16,896 bases of DNA from JBDLRH01 sp039800165 (GTDB lineage Bacteria > Pseudomonadota > Gammaproteobacteria > Burkholderiales > Burkholderiaceae_C): NCBI GenBank assembly GCA_039800165.1, contig JBDLRH010000122.1, positions 1 to 16,896 of the forward strand, read 5' to 3'. Position 1 is the first letter of the stretch; each line of letters begins with the position of its first letter. A program made the translations under genes and the position numbers. This document shows positions 1 to 6,332 of the stretch, one piece after another. Below the pieces are notes generated by a model. It was given only the letters and a program-made list of their open reading frames with translations, was not told where the DNA came from and did no database searches.

Positions 1-1215
1 CACCCTGGCCGCCGACTGCCCGCCGTGCGTCATCGATGCGCAGCGGCCGGCCACCAGCAGGTTGTCCACGCCCGGGGGCAGCAGCATGCGGTACGGCAGG
101 TCGTTCACGCCGCGTACCTGCACATCGTCCGGAAAGCGGAACGACACGGTGCCCGCCACATGTTCTTCGATCGGCCAGCCGTTCAGGCCGATCACGTCGT
201 CGAACTGCGCGCACTGCAGCACATCGTCTTCGCTCAGCAGGTAGGTGCCGCGCATGCGTCGCGTTTCGCGGATACCCACCTGCGGCGCGATCTCGAGCAG
301 GTAAGCCTGTTCGAAGCCCGGCGCATAGCCGCGCAGAAAGCGCATGAAGTCCACCGCCTGCGCGCGGCCCTGCAGTTCGGCCGCACTGAGCTGGCGCGCA
401 TCGGTGCCGTCCACCGCCGAGCCGTCGTCGTTGCTGAGCTGCGTGACATTGGCGCGCCACTCGGCCGGGTTCTTTTGCGGCCGGATGATCGGCGCCTTGC
501 GCGCAAAGCGCAGGCCATCGCGCTCGGCCTGCTCCATCAGCGCGCCGAAGTGGTTCCAGGCATCGCCGGCGCGCTGCGCATCCACGCCGTGCACGCGGAA
601 CATGGTGCTCGGGTACATCAGCCCCTGGCCGTCACTGTGGCCGTCGGCGCCCTTCTCCCACGGCACGCCGGCGTGCACCAGCAGGTCACCATCGCCCGAG
701 CAGTCGATGAAGCAGCGCGCCCGCACCGCCTGGCGGCCGGACCGGGTCTCGAGCAGCAGCGCATCGATGCGCTCGCGCGACGCCATCACCACGCCCACCG
801 CCAGCGCGTGGAACAGCAGCTGCGCGCCGCTGGCCACCACCAGCGCATCGGCCGCCACCTTGTAGGCCGCGTTGTCATAGGCCTGCGCCGCGATGCGCCC
901 GCCAAACAGCAGGTGCGGATCGTTCAGGCCGCCCAGGGCACGCAGGCGGTCGAGCAGCTCGTCGGCCAGACCGTGCACCACCTGACGGATCTCGCCATGC
1001 ACCCGCCCGTGCAGGCCGCAGAAGTTGGTGACACCGGCGGCGGTGCCCATGCCGCCCAGAAAACCATAGCGCTCGACCAGCAGCGTGCTGCAGCCGGCGC
1101 GCGCCGCACTCGTCGCCGCGGTGATGCCCGCCGGCCCGCCGCCGAGCACCACCACGTCGTATTCGCCGAACAGCGGCGTGCGGCGTTCGGGCTCCAGAAG
1201 GCTGCCGGAGCTCAT
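1..1215 (-). CDS. FAD-dependent oxidoreductase (FAD_oxidored-like), C-terminus cut by window edge
   Basis: The visible part is 405 residues, read from ATG 1215 to the window edge, so the C-terminus is missing. Near the N-terminus is a Rossmann dinucleotide-binding motif, VVVLGGGPAGITAATSAARAG at about residues 21-41 (glycines 25-27 and 30). The acidic residue ending the second strand is E48 in LLVERYGFLGG, the usual FAD ribose contact. CSGDGDL lies near residue 170, and the visible end reads VAGRCASMTHGGQSA, the typical C-terminal FAD-binding patch of this flavoprotein family. Only a few tens of residues are probably lost. The start is fixed by a 4-bp ATGA overlap with the stop of the upstream chorismate-binding gene, which implies translational coupling. 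No signal peptide is visible, so it should be cytoplasmic. The substrate is unknown; the operon context suggests oxidation or reduction of a chorismate-derived or imported carboxylate. Confidence 0.85.
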   Translation of the reverse strand, partial: MSSGSLLEPERRTPLFGEYDVVVLGGGPAGITAATSAARAGCSTLLVERYGFLGGMGTAAGVTNFCGLHGRVHGEIRQVVHGLADELLDRLRALGGLNDPHLLFGGRIAAQAYDNAAYKVAADALVVASGAQLLFHALAVGVVMASRERIDALLLETRSGRQAVRARCFIDCSGDGDLLVHAGVPWEKGADGHSDGQGLMYPSTMFRVHGVDAQRAGDAWNHFGALMEQAERDGLRFARKAPIIRPQKNPAEWRANVTQLSNDDGSAVDGTDARQLSAAELQGRAQAVDFMRFLRGYAPGFEQAYLLEIAPQVGIRETRRMRGTYLLSEDDVLQCAQFDDVIGLNGWPIEEHVAGTVSFRFPDDVQVRGVNDLPYRMLLPPGVDNLLVAGRCASMTHGGQSAARV

Positions 1216-3338
1216 CGCGTCGCCTCCACCAGCCACACCAGCGCCGCGCGCAGCAAGGCCACCGCCTGTGGGTCCGACATCAGCGAGTCCGGGCGAAACA
1301 GCATCAGTACCTGCGGTGCCTGCGGTGCCTGCGGTCCCGCCGGGTGGCTGGCCTCGCGTGCCAGCATCAGCGGCATCCCGTCGCTGCCGGTGGCCCACAC
1401 CTGCCACGACCCGGGCTGGCCGCCAACCCATCGGCGCGACGCATGGCTGCACACCCACAGGCCACTGGCAGGCCAAGCCGGCTGCCCAAGGCAGTGGGCG
1501 CCCCGCTCGGTGAGCTGCAGCCGGACCACACGCCCGTGCCCCGCCGCCTGTGGCTGCACATCGCAGCCACTGTGTGCCAGCCGCTGCAGCGCAGCGTCAC
1601 CCAAGGCCAGGCAGGGCATGTGCGTTTGTGCGGGCAGGCCCCATGCCGTTTCGATGTTCACTTGTGCAACTTGTGCGGCTTGTGCGGCTTGTGCGGTCGG
1701 ATCGGCCGCCGCCGTGTCGGCGATGCCCAGCGCTTTCAGGCAATCACGCAAGCCCGGCGCGAAGGCGGCTTCCGGATGGATGAGGGCCACACGCACCGCA
1801 GCACCGGGTTGCGCCCCGCCTTGGGCAGCAGGCTGCGCTGCTGCCGGCGTCGGCTCGAGCCCGAACGCGCGCCACAGGCTGCGCGTCTTCAGGCGCGACT
1901 CGGCCTCTTCGCGCTGCGGGTCTGAGTCCGCCAACAGGTCGCCACCGGTACGCACTTCCGCCACGCCGTCGCGCACCGTTGCCGCACGCAGCAGGGTACC
2001 GACACACGCGTCGCCGTTGGCACGCATCTGCAGCACCATGCCGCCATACCAGCCGCGCGGGCCGGCCTCGAATTCGGCGATGGCGCGCAAGGCCGCCGCA
2101 CGGGGCGTGCCGGTCACCATCGCCGGGGCCGCGGTGGCCAGGACCAGATCCCAGGTGGCCACCCCCTCGCGCACGGTTCCCTGCAGCACATCCACGGTAT
2201 GCACCACCGTTGACAGGAACATCGGCTCGCGCCGCGCCAGCAGCTGCAAGGAGCCTGGCTCGCACCAGGGCGCCAGGTCGCTGCGAAGCGCATCGGTGCA
2301 GACCGCCAGGGCCGCTGCATCCACCTCTTCGTTGATCAGCTCGCGCAGCGATGCGGCCGCACCCACCGGACCGGCCTCGCGCGCCACGGTGCCGCACACC
2401 GGATAACTCGTCACGTGCCGGCCTCGCACCAGCAACTGCAGGTCGGGTGACGCACCGAACACGCATTCGCCCGCACCGTCGTCGATGTAAAAGCAGGCAG
2501 GTGCCGGGTTCACGCTGCGCAGCCGGTCGTAGGCCACGCGCGCTGACAACGCGACACGACGCCGGTAGCTTTGGCTGAGCGTGAGCGAGACCAGCTCGCC
2601 CGAGGCCAGACGCGGCAGGCTGCGCCGCACACGATCGGCGTGCGCGCCGGGCGGGCAGTCGTCGCACGCTTCTTCACCCTGGGACGCTGCAGCACCTGCA
2701 GCCGCGCTTGTGACAGCCTTGCCCTGCTGCCAGGACTTCGTGGCCACAGCAACTTCTGCGGTTTCTTCCGCCGCCGCAAGCGCCAGCCGCCACTGCCACC
2801 ACTCCCCGCGCTCGTCGCGCTCAAACCAGCAGCACCCGCCCATCAGCAGGCCCAAGGACGCGTCGGCTGAATGGCCAGCCTGAAGCGACAAGCCCTCACT
2901 GCTCGGCGCCAGTTGGTGGGCGTCAAAACGCAAGGCGCCGATCAGCAGCGGATGCGCCGCCGAAGCGAACAGCGCATTGAACGCACGCAGCGCAGATGCC
3001 ACCGGCCATCCCTGGCCACGGGCGCAGCGCGCCTGCCACTGCTGCAGCGCCGGCCGCTGGAACAGGGCATGACCCCAGTCGCTGTAGCACTCGACGGTGA
3101 TGCCATCGCCATACAGCCGCAGGCTCCAGTCTGCCCGCGGCAGCAAGGTGGATTGCAGGGGGTGCAGCCCCGGCACGCCGGCCTCGATGCCGAGATGCGC
3201 ACCCGGCGGGCCCGCAGCAGGGTCGCTCCCGAGGGCCTGCCACGCGGCCTGCAGCGCATCGGCGCTGGCCGGCACTCGCGTGGAGTGCAGCTCGATCACC
3301 GCCGTGCCCCTGCCTGACAGGGCATCAACAGAACTCAA
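1212..3338 (-). CDS. TrpE/TrpG-fusion-like chorismate-binding protein with degenerate amidotransferase domain
   Basis: This 708-residue protein has the architecture of fused anthranilate synthases (TrpE-G, PhzE type). Residues about 1-230 are a poorly conserved TrpE N-terminal region, about 235-500 the chorismate-binding domain, and about 515-708 a glutamine-amidotransferase-like domain. Family landmarks include CGTVARE, CTDALRSD (347 on), VVHTVD, TGTPRAAA, PRGWYGG (427-433), and VRTGGDLLADSDPQREEAE, which matches the fused-type ending. By ungapped alignment, the glutamate six residues before the motif aspartate, expected to bind Mg2+, is A343. In the amidotransferase part C576 may be the old nucleophile, but the FHPES motif reads FRPDS (R682, D684), so glutaminase activity is probably lost. 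The start shown is TTG 3338, with a weak GAGG upstream. GTG 3299, preceded by AGGGG at 7 nt, is an equally good alternative. It lies 6 bp after the Bug receptor gene and overlaps the flavoprotein gene by 4 bp. It is not a safe TrpE: the reaction is unknown. Confidence 0.85.
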   Translation of the reverse strand: MSSVDALSGRGTAVIELHSTRVPASADALQAAWQALGSDPAAGPPGAHLGIEAGVPGLHPLQSTLLPRADWSLRLYGDGITVECYSDWGHALFQRPALQQWQARCARGQGWPVASALRAFNALFASAAHPLLIGALRFDAHQLAPSSEGLSLQAGHSADASLGLLMGGCCWFERDERGEWWQWRLALAAAEETAEVAVATKSWQQGKAVTSAAAGAAASQGEEACDDCPPGAHADRVRRSLPRLASGELVSLTLSQSYRRRVALSARVAYDRLRSVNPAPACFYIDDGAGECVFGASPDLQLLVRGRHVTSYPVCGTVAREAGPVGAAASLRELINEEVDAAALAVCTDALRSDLAPWCEPGSLQLLARREPMFLSTVVHTVDVLQGTVREGVATWDLVLATAAPAMVTGTPRAAALRAIAEFEAGPRGWYGGMVLQMRANGDACVGTLLRAATVRDGVAEVRTGGDLLADSDPQREEAESRLKTRSLWRAFGLEPTPAAAQPAAQGGAQPGAAVRVALIHPEAAFAPGLRDCLKALGIADTAAADPTAQAAQAAQVAQVNIETAWGLPAQTHMPCLALGDAALQRLAHSGCDVQPQAAGHGRVVRLQLTERGAHCLGQPAWPASGLWVCSHASRRWVGGQPGSWQVWATGSDGMPLMLAREASHPAGPQAPQAPQVLMLFRPDSLMSDPQAVALLRAALVWLVEATR
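1310..1336. repeat. Tandem repeat, 9 bp x 3, in-frame inside the chorismate-binding gene
   Basis: Units CCTGCGGTG, CCTGCGGTG, CCTGCGGTC are contiguous. On the minus strand they encode a PQAPQAPQV-type stretch just before the altered FRPDS motif. This is a second in-frame expansion in the same degenerate domain. Confidence 0.9.
1661..1696. repeat. Tandem repeat, 9 bp x 4, in-frame inside the chorismate-binding gene
   Basis: Units CTTGTGCAA, CTTGTGCGG, CTTGTGCGG, CTTGTGCGG follow without gaps. On the minus strand they encode an alanine/glutamine-rich stretch (AQAAQAAQVAQV) inside the degenerate amidotransferase domain. The unit length keeps the reading frame. Confidence 0.9.
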
Positions 3339-3354
3339 TCGACCTCAATCGACC
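3335..3354. repeat. 10-bp tandem duplication at the receptor/chorismate-binding gene junction
   Basis: TCAATCGACC occurs twice head to tail. The left-strand reading places the TGA stop of the Bug receptor in one copy and the TTG start candidate of the next gene in the other. A slipped duplication could therefore have set the present spacing of these two genes. Confidence 0.9.
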
Positions 3355-4394
3355 TTGATGCCGGTGCGCTCGATCACCGGCTTCATCTCGCGCAGCTCGG
3401 TCTGCATGAACTTCGCCAAGTCGTCGGGCGAACCGCCGATCGGCTCCATGAACTGCGAGTGCAGGCGCTGCTTGACCTCGGGCATGGCCAGCACGGCGTT
3501 GATCTCCTGGTTGAGCCGCTGCACGATGGGCGTGGGGGTGGAGGCCGGCGCCATGATCGCCATCCACGCGAGGTTCTCGATCTCGGGCAGGCCGGCTTCC
3601 TTCATCGTCGGAATCTCGGGCGTGAGCTCGCTGCGCTTGCCGGTGGACACCGCCAGCGCGCGCATCTTGCCGGCACGCACCTGCGGCATCACCGCCACAG
3701 CGGGCACGCAGGCGAACTGCACGTCGCCTTGCAGGATGGCCTGGATGGCCAGCGGCGACGACGCGTACGGGATGTGCACCGCAAACGTGCCGGTCTTCAC
3801 CTTGAGCAGCTCCACACCCAGCTGCGACAGGCTGCCCACACCGGTGGACGAGAAGTTGAACTTGCCGGGGTTCGCCTTCATCGCGTCGACCAGGCCCTTG
3901 AGCGAGGTGATGCCCGAGTCGCTGCGCACCGCGCAGACGTTGGCCTGGCCGCCGGCCAGGATGACCGGTCGCAGCTCGTTGAACGGGTCGTACGACAGCT
4001 GGCGGTACAGCACCGTGTTGTAGACCAGCGGCCCGTTGGTGCTGATGACGTAGGTGTAGCCGTCACCCGCGGCCTTGGCCACCTGGCCCGTGCCGGTGTT
4101 GCCGCCAGCGCCCGCGCGGTTTTCGATCACCACCGGCTGCCCGAGGCGCGGCGACAGGCGCTCGGCCACGATGCGCGCAATCACGTCGGGCGACGAGCCC
4201 GGGCCATACGGCACGACGATGCGGATCGGCTTGCTGGGCCAGGCCTGGGCCTGTGCTGCCGATGGCAGCGCCCCCGCGGCAAGCACCGCAGCACCAGCCG
4301 CGCCACAGGCCAGCCAGCGCAGCGCGTGACGACGTGCGTGCGGACGATCGAGATCGGAAGCAGAAGCGGAATGAGGAGCAGCAAAAGTGTTCAT
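3345..4394 (-). CDS. Bug/TctC-family tripartite tricarboxylate transporter receptor
   Basis: This 349-residue extracytoplasmic solute receptor belongs to the Bug (TctC) family, which usually binds carboxylates or related small metabolites for a TctAB membrane partner. The signal peptide has a long n-region containing paired arginines (R21-R22), a hydrophobic core at about 28-43, and likely cleavage after AQA (residue 49). A Tat-type signal is possible but not certain. The mature start AWPSKPIRIVVPYGPGSSPD and the following GQPVVIENRAGAGGN are family hallmarks, and the C-terminal IPTMKEAGLP and EVKQRL segments also fit. The frame stays open to 4826, but ATG 4394 is chosen because it gives the signal peptide and overlaps the chorismate mutase stop by 4 bp (ATGA). 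No TctA or TctB permease gene is in the window. Bug receptors are commonly encoded away from permeases, so the ligand cannot be assigned; its position among chorismate-type enzymes suggests an aromatic acid, which is an inference. Confidence 0.93.
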   Translation of the reverse strand: MNTFAAPHSASASDLDRPHARRHALRWLACGAAGAAVLAAGALPSAAQAQAWPSKPIRIVVPYGPGSSPDVIARIVAERLSPRLGQPVVIENRAGAGGNTGTGQVAKAAGDGYTYVISTNGPLVYNTVLYRQLSYDPFNELRPVILAGGQANVCAVRSDSGITSLKGLVDAMKANPGKFNFSSTGVGSLSQLGVELLKVKTGTFAVHIPYASSPLAIQAILQGDVQFACVPAVAVMPQVRAGKMRALAVSTGKRSELTPEIPTMKEAGLPEIENLAWMAIMAPASTPTPIVQRLNQEINAVLAMPEVKQRLHSQFMEPIGGSPDDLAKFMQTELREMKPVIERTGIKVD

Positions 4395-4768
4395 GGCTTC
4401 AGGGGTTCGGTGTCTTCGAAGAATTGCCCTTCGCACGCGACGAATCGCGCAACCAGGGTGCGGTAGGTGGCCTCGACCACATCGGGCAGGCCGGGGAAGC
4501 GATGCTCGTGCGCCTGCGCGAGGGTGCGCACCCGCGCAAACACCTGCGCCTGGCGCGCCGGCGCCGCCACCTGGAACGCATCGCGCTTGAAGCGGGTGGC
4601 GTCGCGCACACACTGCGCACGCTCGGCCAGCAGCGCAACGATCTGCGCGTCCAGCGCGTCGATGCGGCCGCGCAGGTCGCCCAGCGTGGGCGCGACCTCG
4701 GCGTAGTGCGGGTCCTTGAAGCGGCGCACCGCTGCAACATCGGTCGCGGGTTCCTGATGGGCGTTCAT
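4391..4768 (-). CDS. AroQ-fold chorismate mutase / isochorismate-pyruvate-lyase-like protein
   Basis: This 125-residue protein is the size of a single AroQ-type helical domain plus a short N-terminal tail. The core LRGRIDALDAQIVALLAER followed by ATRFK and AAPARQ closely resembles both chorismate mutases and PchB, the isochorismate-pyruvate lyase of salicylate synthesis. Aligned by eye to PchB, active-site R14, R31 and K42 correspond to R33, R50 and K61, while Gln90 corresponds to E113. There is no signal peptide, so it is probably cytoplasmic, unlike exported AroQ forms. It is the first gene of the operon. The ATG at 4768 is my choice because the domain starts soon after; ATG 4810 is an alternative, and neither has a good ribosome site. 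The stop overlaps the receptor start by 4 bp. It could convert chorismate to prephenate, act on isochorismate, or process the product of the TrpE-like partner; sequence alone does not decide. Confidence 0.85.
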   Translation of the reverse strand: MNAHQEPATDVAAVRRFKDPHYAEVAPTLGDLRGRIDALDAQIVALLAERAQCVRDATRFKRDAFQVAAPARQAQVFARVRTLAQAHEHRFPGLPDVVEATYRTLVARFVACEGQFFEDTEPLKP

Positions 4769-4941
4769 GGCAAGGGTCTGCAGCGTCGCATGCGTCGGGC
4801 CATTGTGCATGGACGGGCCGTGCCATCGACTCAGGCCATTCCCTGAGATGCTGGCCCGCGCACGCGCCCCGATGCAGCAGCGCGCCAGACGCCTTCTGCT
4901 ATGTTCCGCCATGCCCCACCCTGCTGATCCGGCCGACCCCG
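4769..4941. promoter_or_regulatory. Divergent intergenic region with an inverted repeat
   Basis: This gap separates the minus-strand chorismate operon from the plus-strand AhpD-like gene, so it should hold promoters for both directions. An inverted repeat CTCAGG-N6-CCTGAG lies at 4830-4847 and could be a dimeric regulator operator. A -10-like TATGTT lies at 4900-4905 for the plus direction, giving a leader of about 30 nt before ATG 4942. I see no convincing -35 element in either direction and no regulator gene beside it. Confidence 0.4.
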
Positions 4942-5541
4942 ATGCCCCGCCTTGCACCGCTGCCCCCCGAGGCCACGCCCGACCTGAAGCCGCATTTCGA
5001 CTTCTTTCTGGGCACGCTCGGCTTCACGCCCAACAGCGTGCTCACGATGCAGCGCAAGCCGCGGCTGGTGCGCGCGTTCGCCGAACTCAATGCCGCGGTG
5101 ATGGACCCGAGCGGCGAGGTCGATGCCGGCTTTCGTCGCCTGATCGGCCATGTGGCCAGCAAGGCCGCCGGCTGCCTGTACTGCCAGGCGCACACGCTGC
5201 TGGGCGGCCACAACTTCGGCATCAGCGACGCGAAGCTGGCCGATGTGTGGACCTACGCCAGCAGCCCGCACTACAGCGAAGCCGAGCGCGTTGCGCTGGA
5301 CTTCGCACTTGCCGCGGCCGCGCAGCCCAACGAGGTGACCGATGCGCTGTTCGAGCGACTGCGCGCCCACTGGAGCGAGTCGCAGATCGTCGAGATCCTC
5401 GGCGTGGTTGCGTTGTTCGGCTTTCTCAACCGCTGGAATGACAGCATGGCCACGCCGCTGGAAGACGTGCCCGACGCGGTGGCACGTCAGGCGGCCGGAG
5501 CGCGCGGCTGGTCTGGCGGCAAGCACCGGCCCGGCACGTGA
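4942..5541 (+). CDS. Carboxymuconolactone decarboxylase / AhpD-like protein (peroxidase-related)
   Basis: This 199-residue protein is of the AhpD/CMD helical family. The central segment around residues 67-90 contains GCLYCQAHT, with the redox pair C78 and C81 and H84 in the CxxCxxH arrangement found in the uncharacterised peroxidase-related branch. It therefore more likely acts as a thiol-dependent peroxidase or reductase than as a true decarboxylase of the beta-ketoadipate pathway. The N-terminal HFDFFLGTLGFTPNSVLTM and the later LDFALAAAAQPNEV and FGFLNRWNDSM segments match this branch. No signal peptide is present. It is transcribed away from the chorismate operon and lies 92 bp upstream of a glutathione transferase gene, which suits a shared role in thiol or peroxide chemistry. 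The start ATG 4942 has no clear ribosome site; upstream ATGs at 4901 and 4911 are in other frames. Confidence 0.88.
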   Translation: MPRLAPLPPEATPDLKPHFDFFLGTLGFTPNSVLTMQRKPRLVRAFAELNAAVMDPSGEVDAGFRRLIGHVASKAAGCLYCQAHTLLGGHNFGISDAKLADVWTYASSPHYSEAERVALDFALAAAAQPNEVTDALFERLRAHWSESQIVEILGVVALFGFLNRWNDSMATPLEDVPDAVARQAAGARGWSGGKHRPGT

Positions 5542-5545
5542 AGGC

Positions 5546-5571
5546 GCACTGATCCGCCGCACTGATCCGCC
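5546..5571. repeat. 13-bp tandem duplication in intergenic DNA
   Basis: GCACTGATCCGCC occurs twice head to tail just after the AhpD-like gene stop. It is followed by a C-rich linker up to the glutathione transferase ribosome site. I see no terminator hairpin in this 92-bp gap. Confidence 0.85.
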
Positions 5572-5633
5572 CCGCTTAGACCCGCCCCGCCCCACCCCAA
5601 TCACCCCACATCACCCTACCCAAGGACCCCTCC

Positions 5634-6332
5634 ATGCTCACGTTCTTCTACAACGCCGCCCCCAACCCGATGAAGGTCGCCCTGCTGCTCGAGGAGCTGG
5701 GCGACCCCTACGAGGCGGTGCCGGTGGACACGCGCAAGGGCGAGCAGTTCTCGCCCGAATTCCTGAAGGTCAACCCCAATGCCAAGGTGCCGGCCATCAG
5801 CGATGGCGCGGTGACGATGTTCGACAGCAACGCGATCTTGCTGTTCCTCGCCGACCGCGCGGGACGCTTCGTGCCGATCGATCCGGCCAGCCCGCAGCGT
5901 GCGCACATGCTCAGCTGGCTGATGTTCATCGCCAGCGGCATCGGCCCGTTCTCGGGGCAGTCGGTGCACTTCCGCCATGTCGCGCCCGAGCCCAAGGAAT
6001 ATCCGCTGAACCGCTACGACTACGAGGCGCACCGCCACTGGAAGGTGCTGGAAGACCACCTGGCGCACCGCGAATGGATGGTGGGCGACGACTACAGCAT
6101 CGTCGACATGGCCTTCTGGGGCTGGGCGCGGCTGCTGCCCTATGTGCTGGGCACCGGTGACGCCACCTGGGCGCAGTACCCCCACTGCAAGCGGCTGCTC
6201 GATGCGGTGAGTGCGCGGCCGGCCGCACAGCGCGCCGAGGCGCTGAAGGCGCGACATCAGTTCAAGACCGAACTCGACGCCGAAGCGCGACGCTTCATGT
6301 TCCCGCAGAACGAGCGGCTGGCCAAGCCCTGA
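5634..6332 (+). CDS. Glutathione S-transferase, YfcG-like (Nu-class) disulfide-bond reductase type
   Basis: This 232-residue cytosolic glutathione transferase has an N-terminal thioredoxin-fold domain at about 1-85: APNPMKVALLLEELG, then VNPNAKVPAI and the glutathione gamma-glutamyl contact DSNAI. An all-helical domain follows with GPFSGQSVHFRHVAPEPKEY and the N-capping region YSIVDMAFWGW. The SGQ-HF-H-AP pattern is diagnostic of the E. coli YfcG branch, whose members have little classical transferase activity and act as glutathione-dependent disulfide reductases. Aligned to YfcG, N11 is kept but Thr9 is alanine. The start is supported by AAGGA at 5621-5625, 8 nt upstream. It follows the AhpD-like gene, so a joint redox role is plausible. 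The last 38 bp overlap the opposite-strand MFS gene. Confidence 0.93.
   Translation: MLTFFYNAAPNPMKVALLLEELGDPYEAVPVDTRKGEQFSPEFLKVNPNAKVPAISDGAVTMFDSNAILLFLADRAGRFVPIDPASPQRAHMLSWLMFIASGIGPFSGQSVHFRHVAPEPKEYPLNRYDYEAHRHWKVLEDHLAHREWMVGDDYSIVDMAFWGWARLLPYVLGTGDATWAQYPHCKRLLDAVSARPAAQRAEALKARHQFKTELDAEARRFMFPQNERLAKP

Noticed and set aside
25..2406. Very long plus-strand open frame (793 codons) opposite the flavoprotein and chorismate-binding genes
   Set aside because: It is histidine/arginine/alanine-rich, has no domain, and lies antisense to two genes with clear motifs. Long antisense frames are expected at this GC content.
1212..3338. Calling the chorismate-binding protein a functional anthranilate synthase (trpE)
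   Set aside because: The amidotransferase HPE motif is lost, a predicted metal ligand is changed, and there are no trp genes nearby.
4395..4826. N-terminal extension of the Bug receptor frame to 4826
   Set aside because: It overlaps the real chorismate mutase-like gene in another frame and would bury the signal peptide.
4769..4957. N-terminal extension of the chorismate mutase-like gene to 4957
   Set aside because: The extra residues are arginine/serine-rich with no homology to AroQ, would overlap the divergent AhpD-like start, and would cover the likely promoters.
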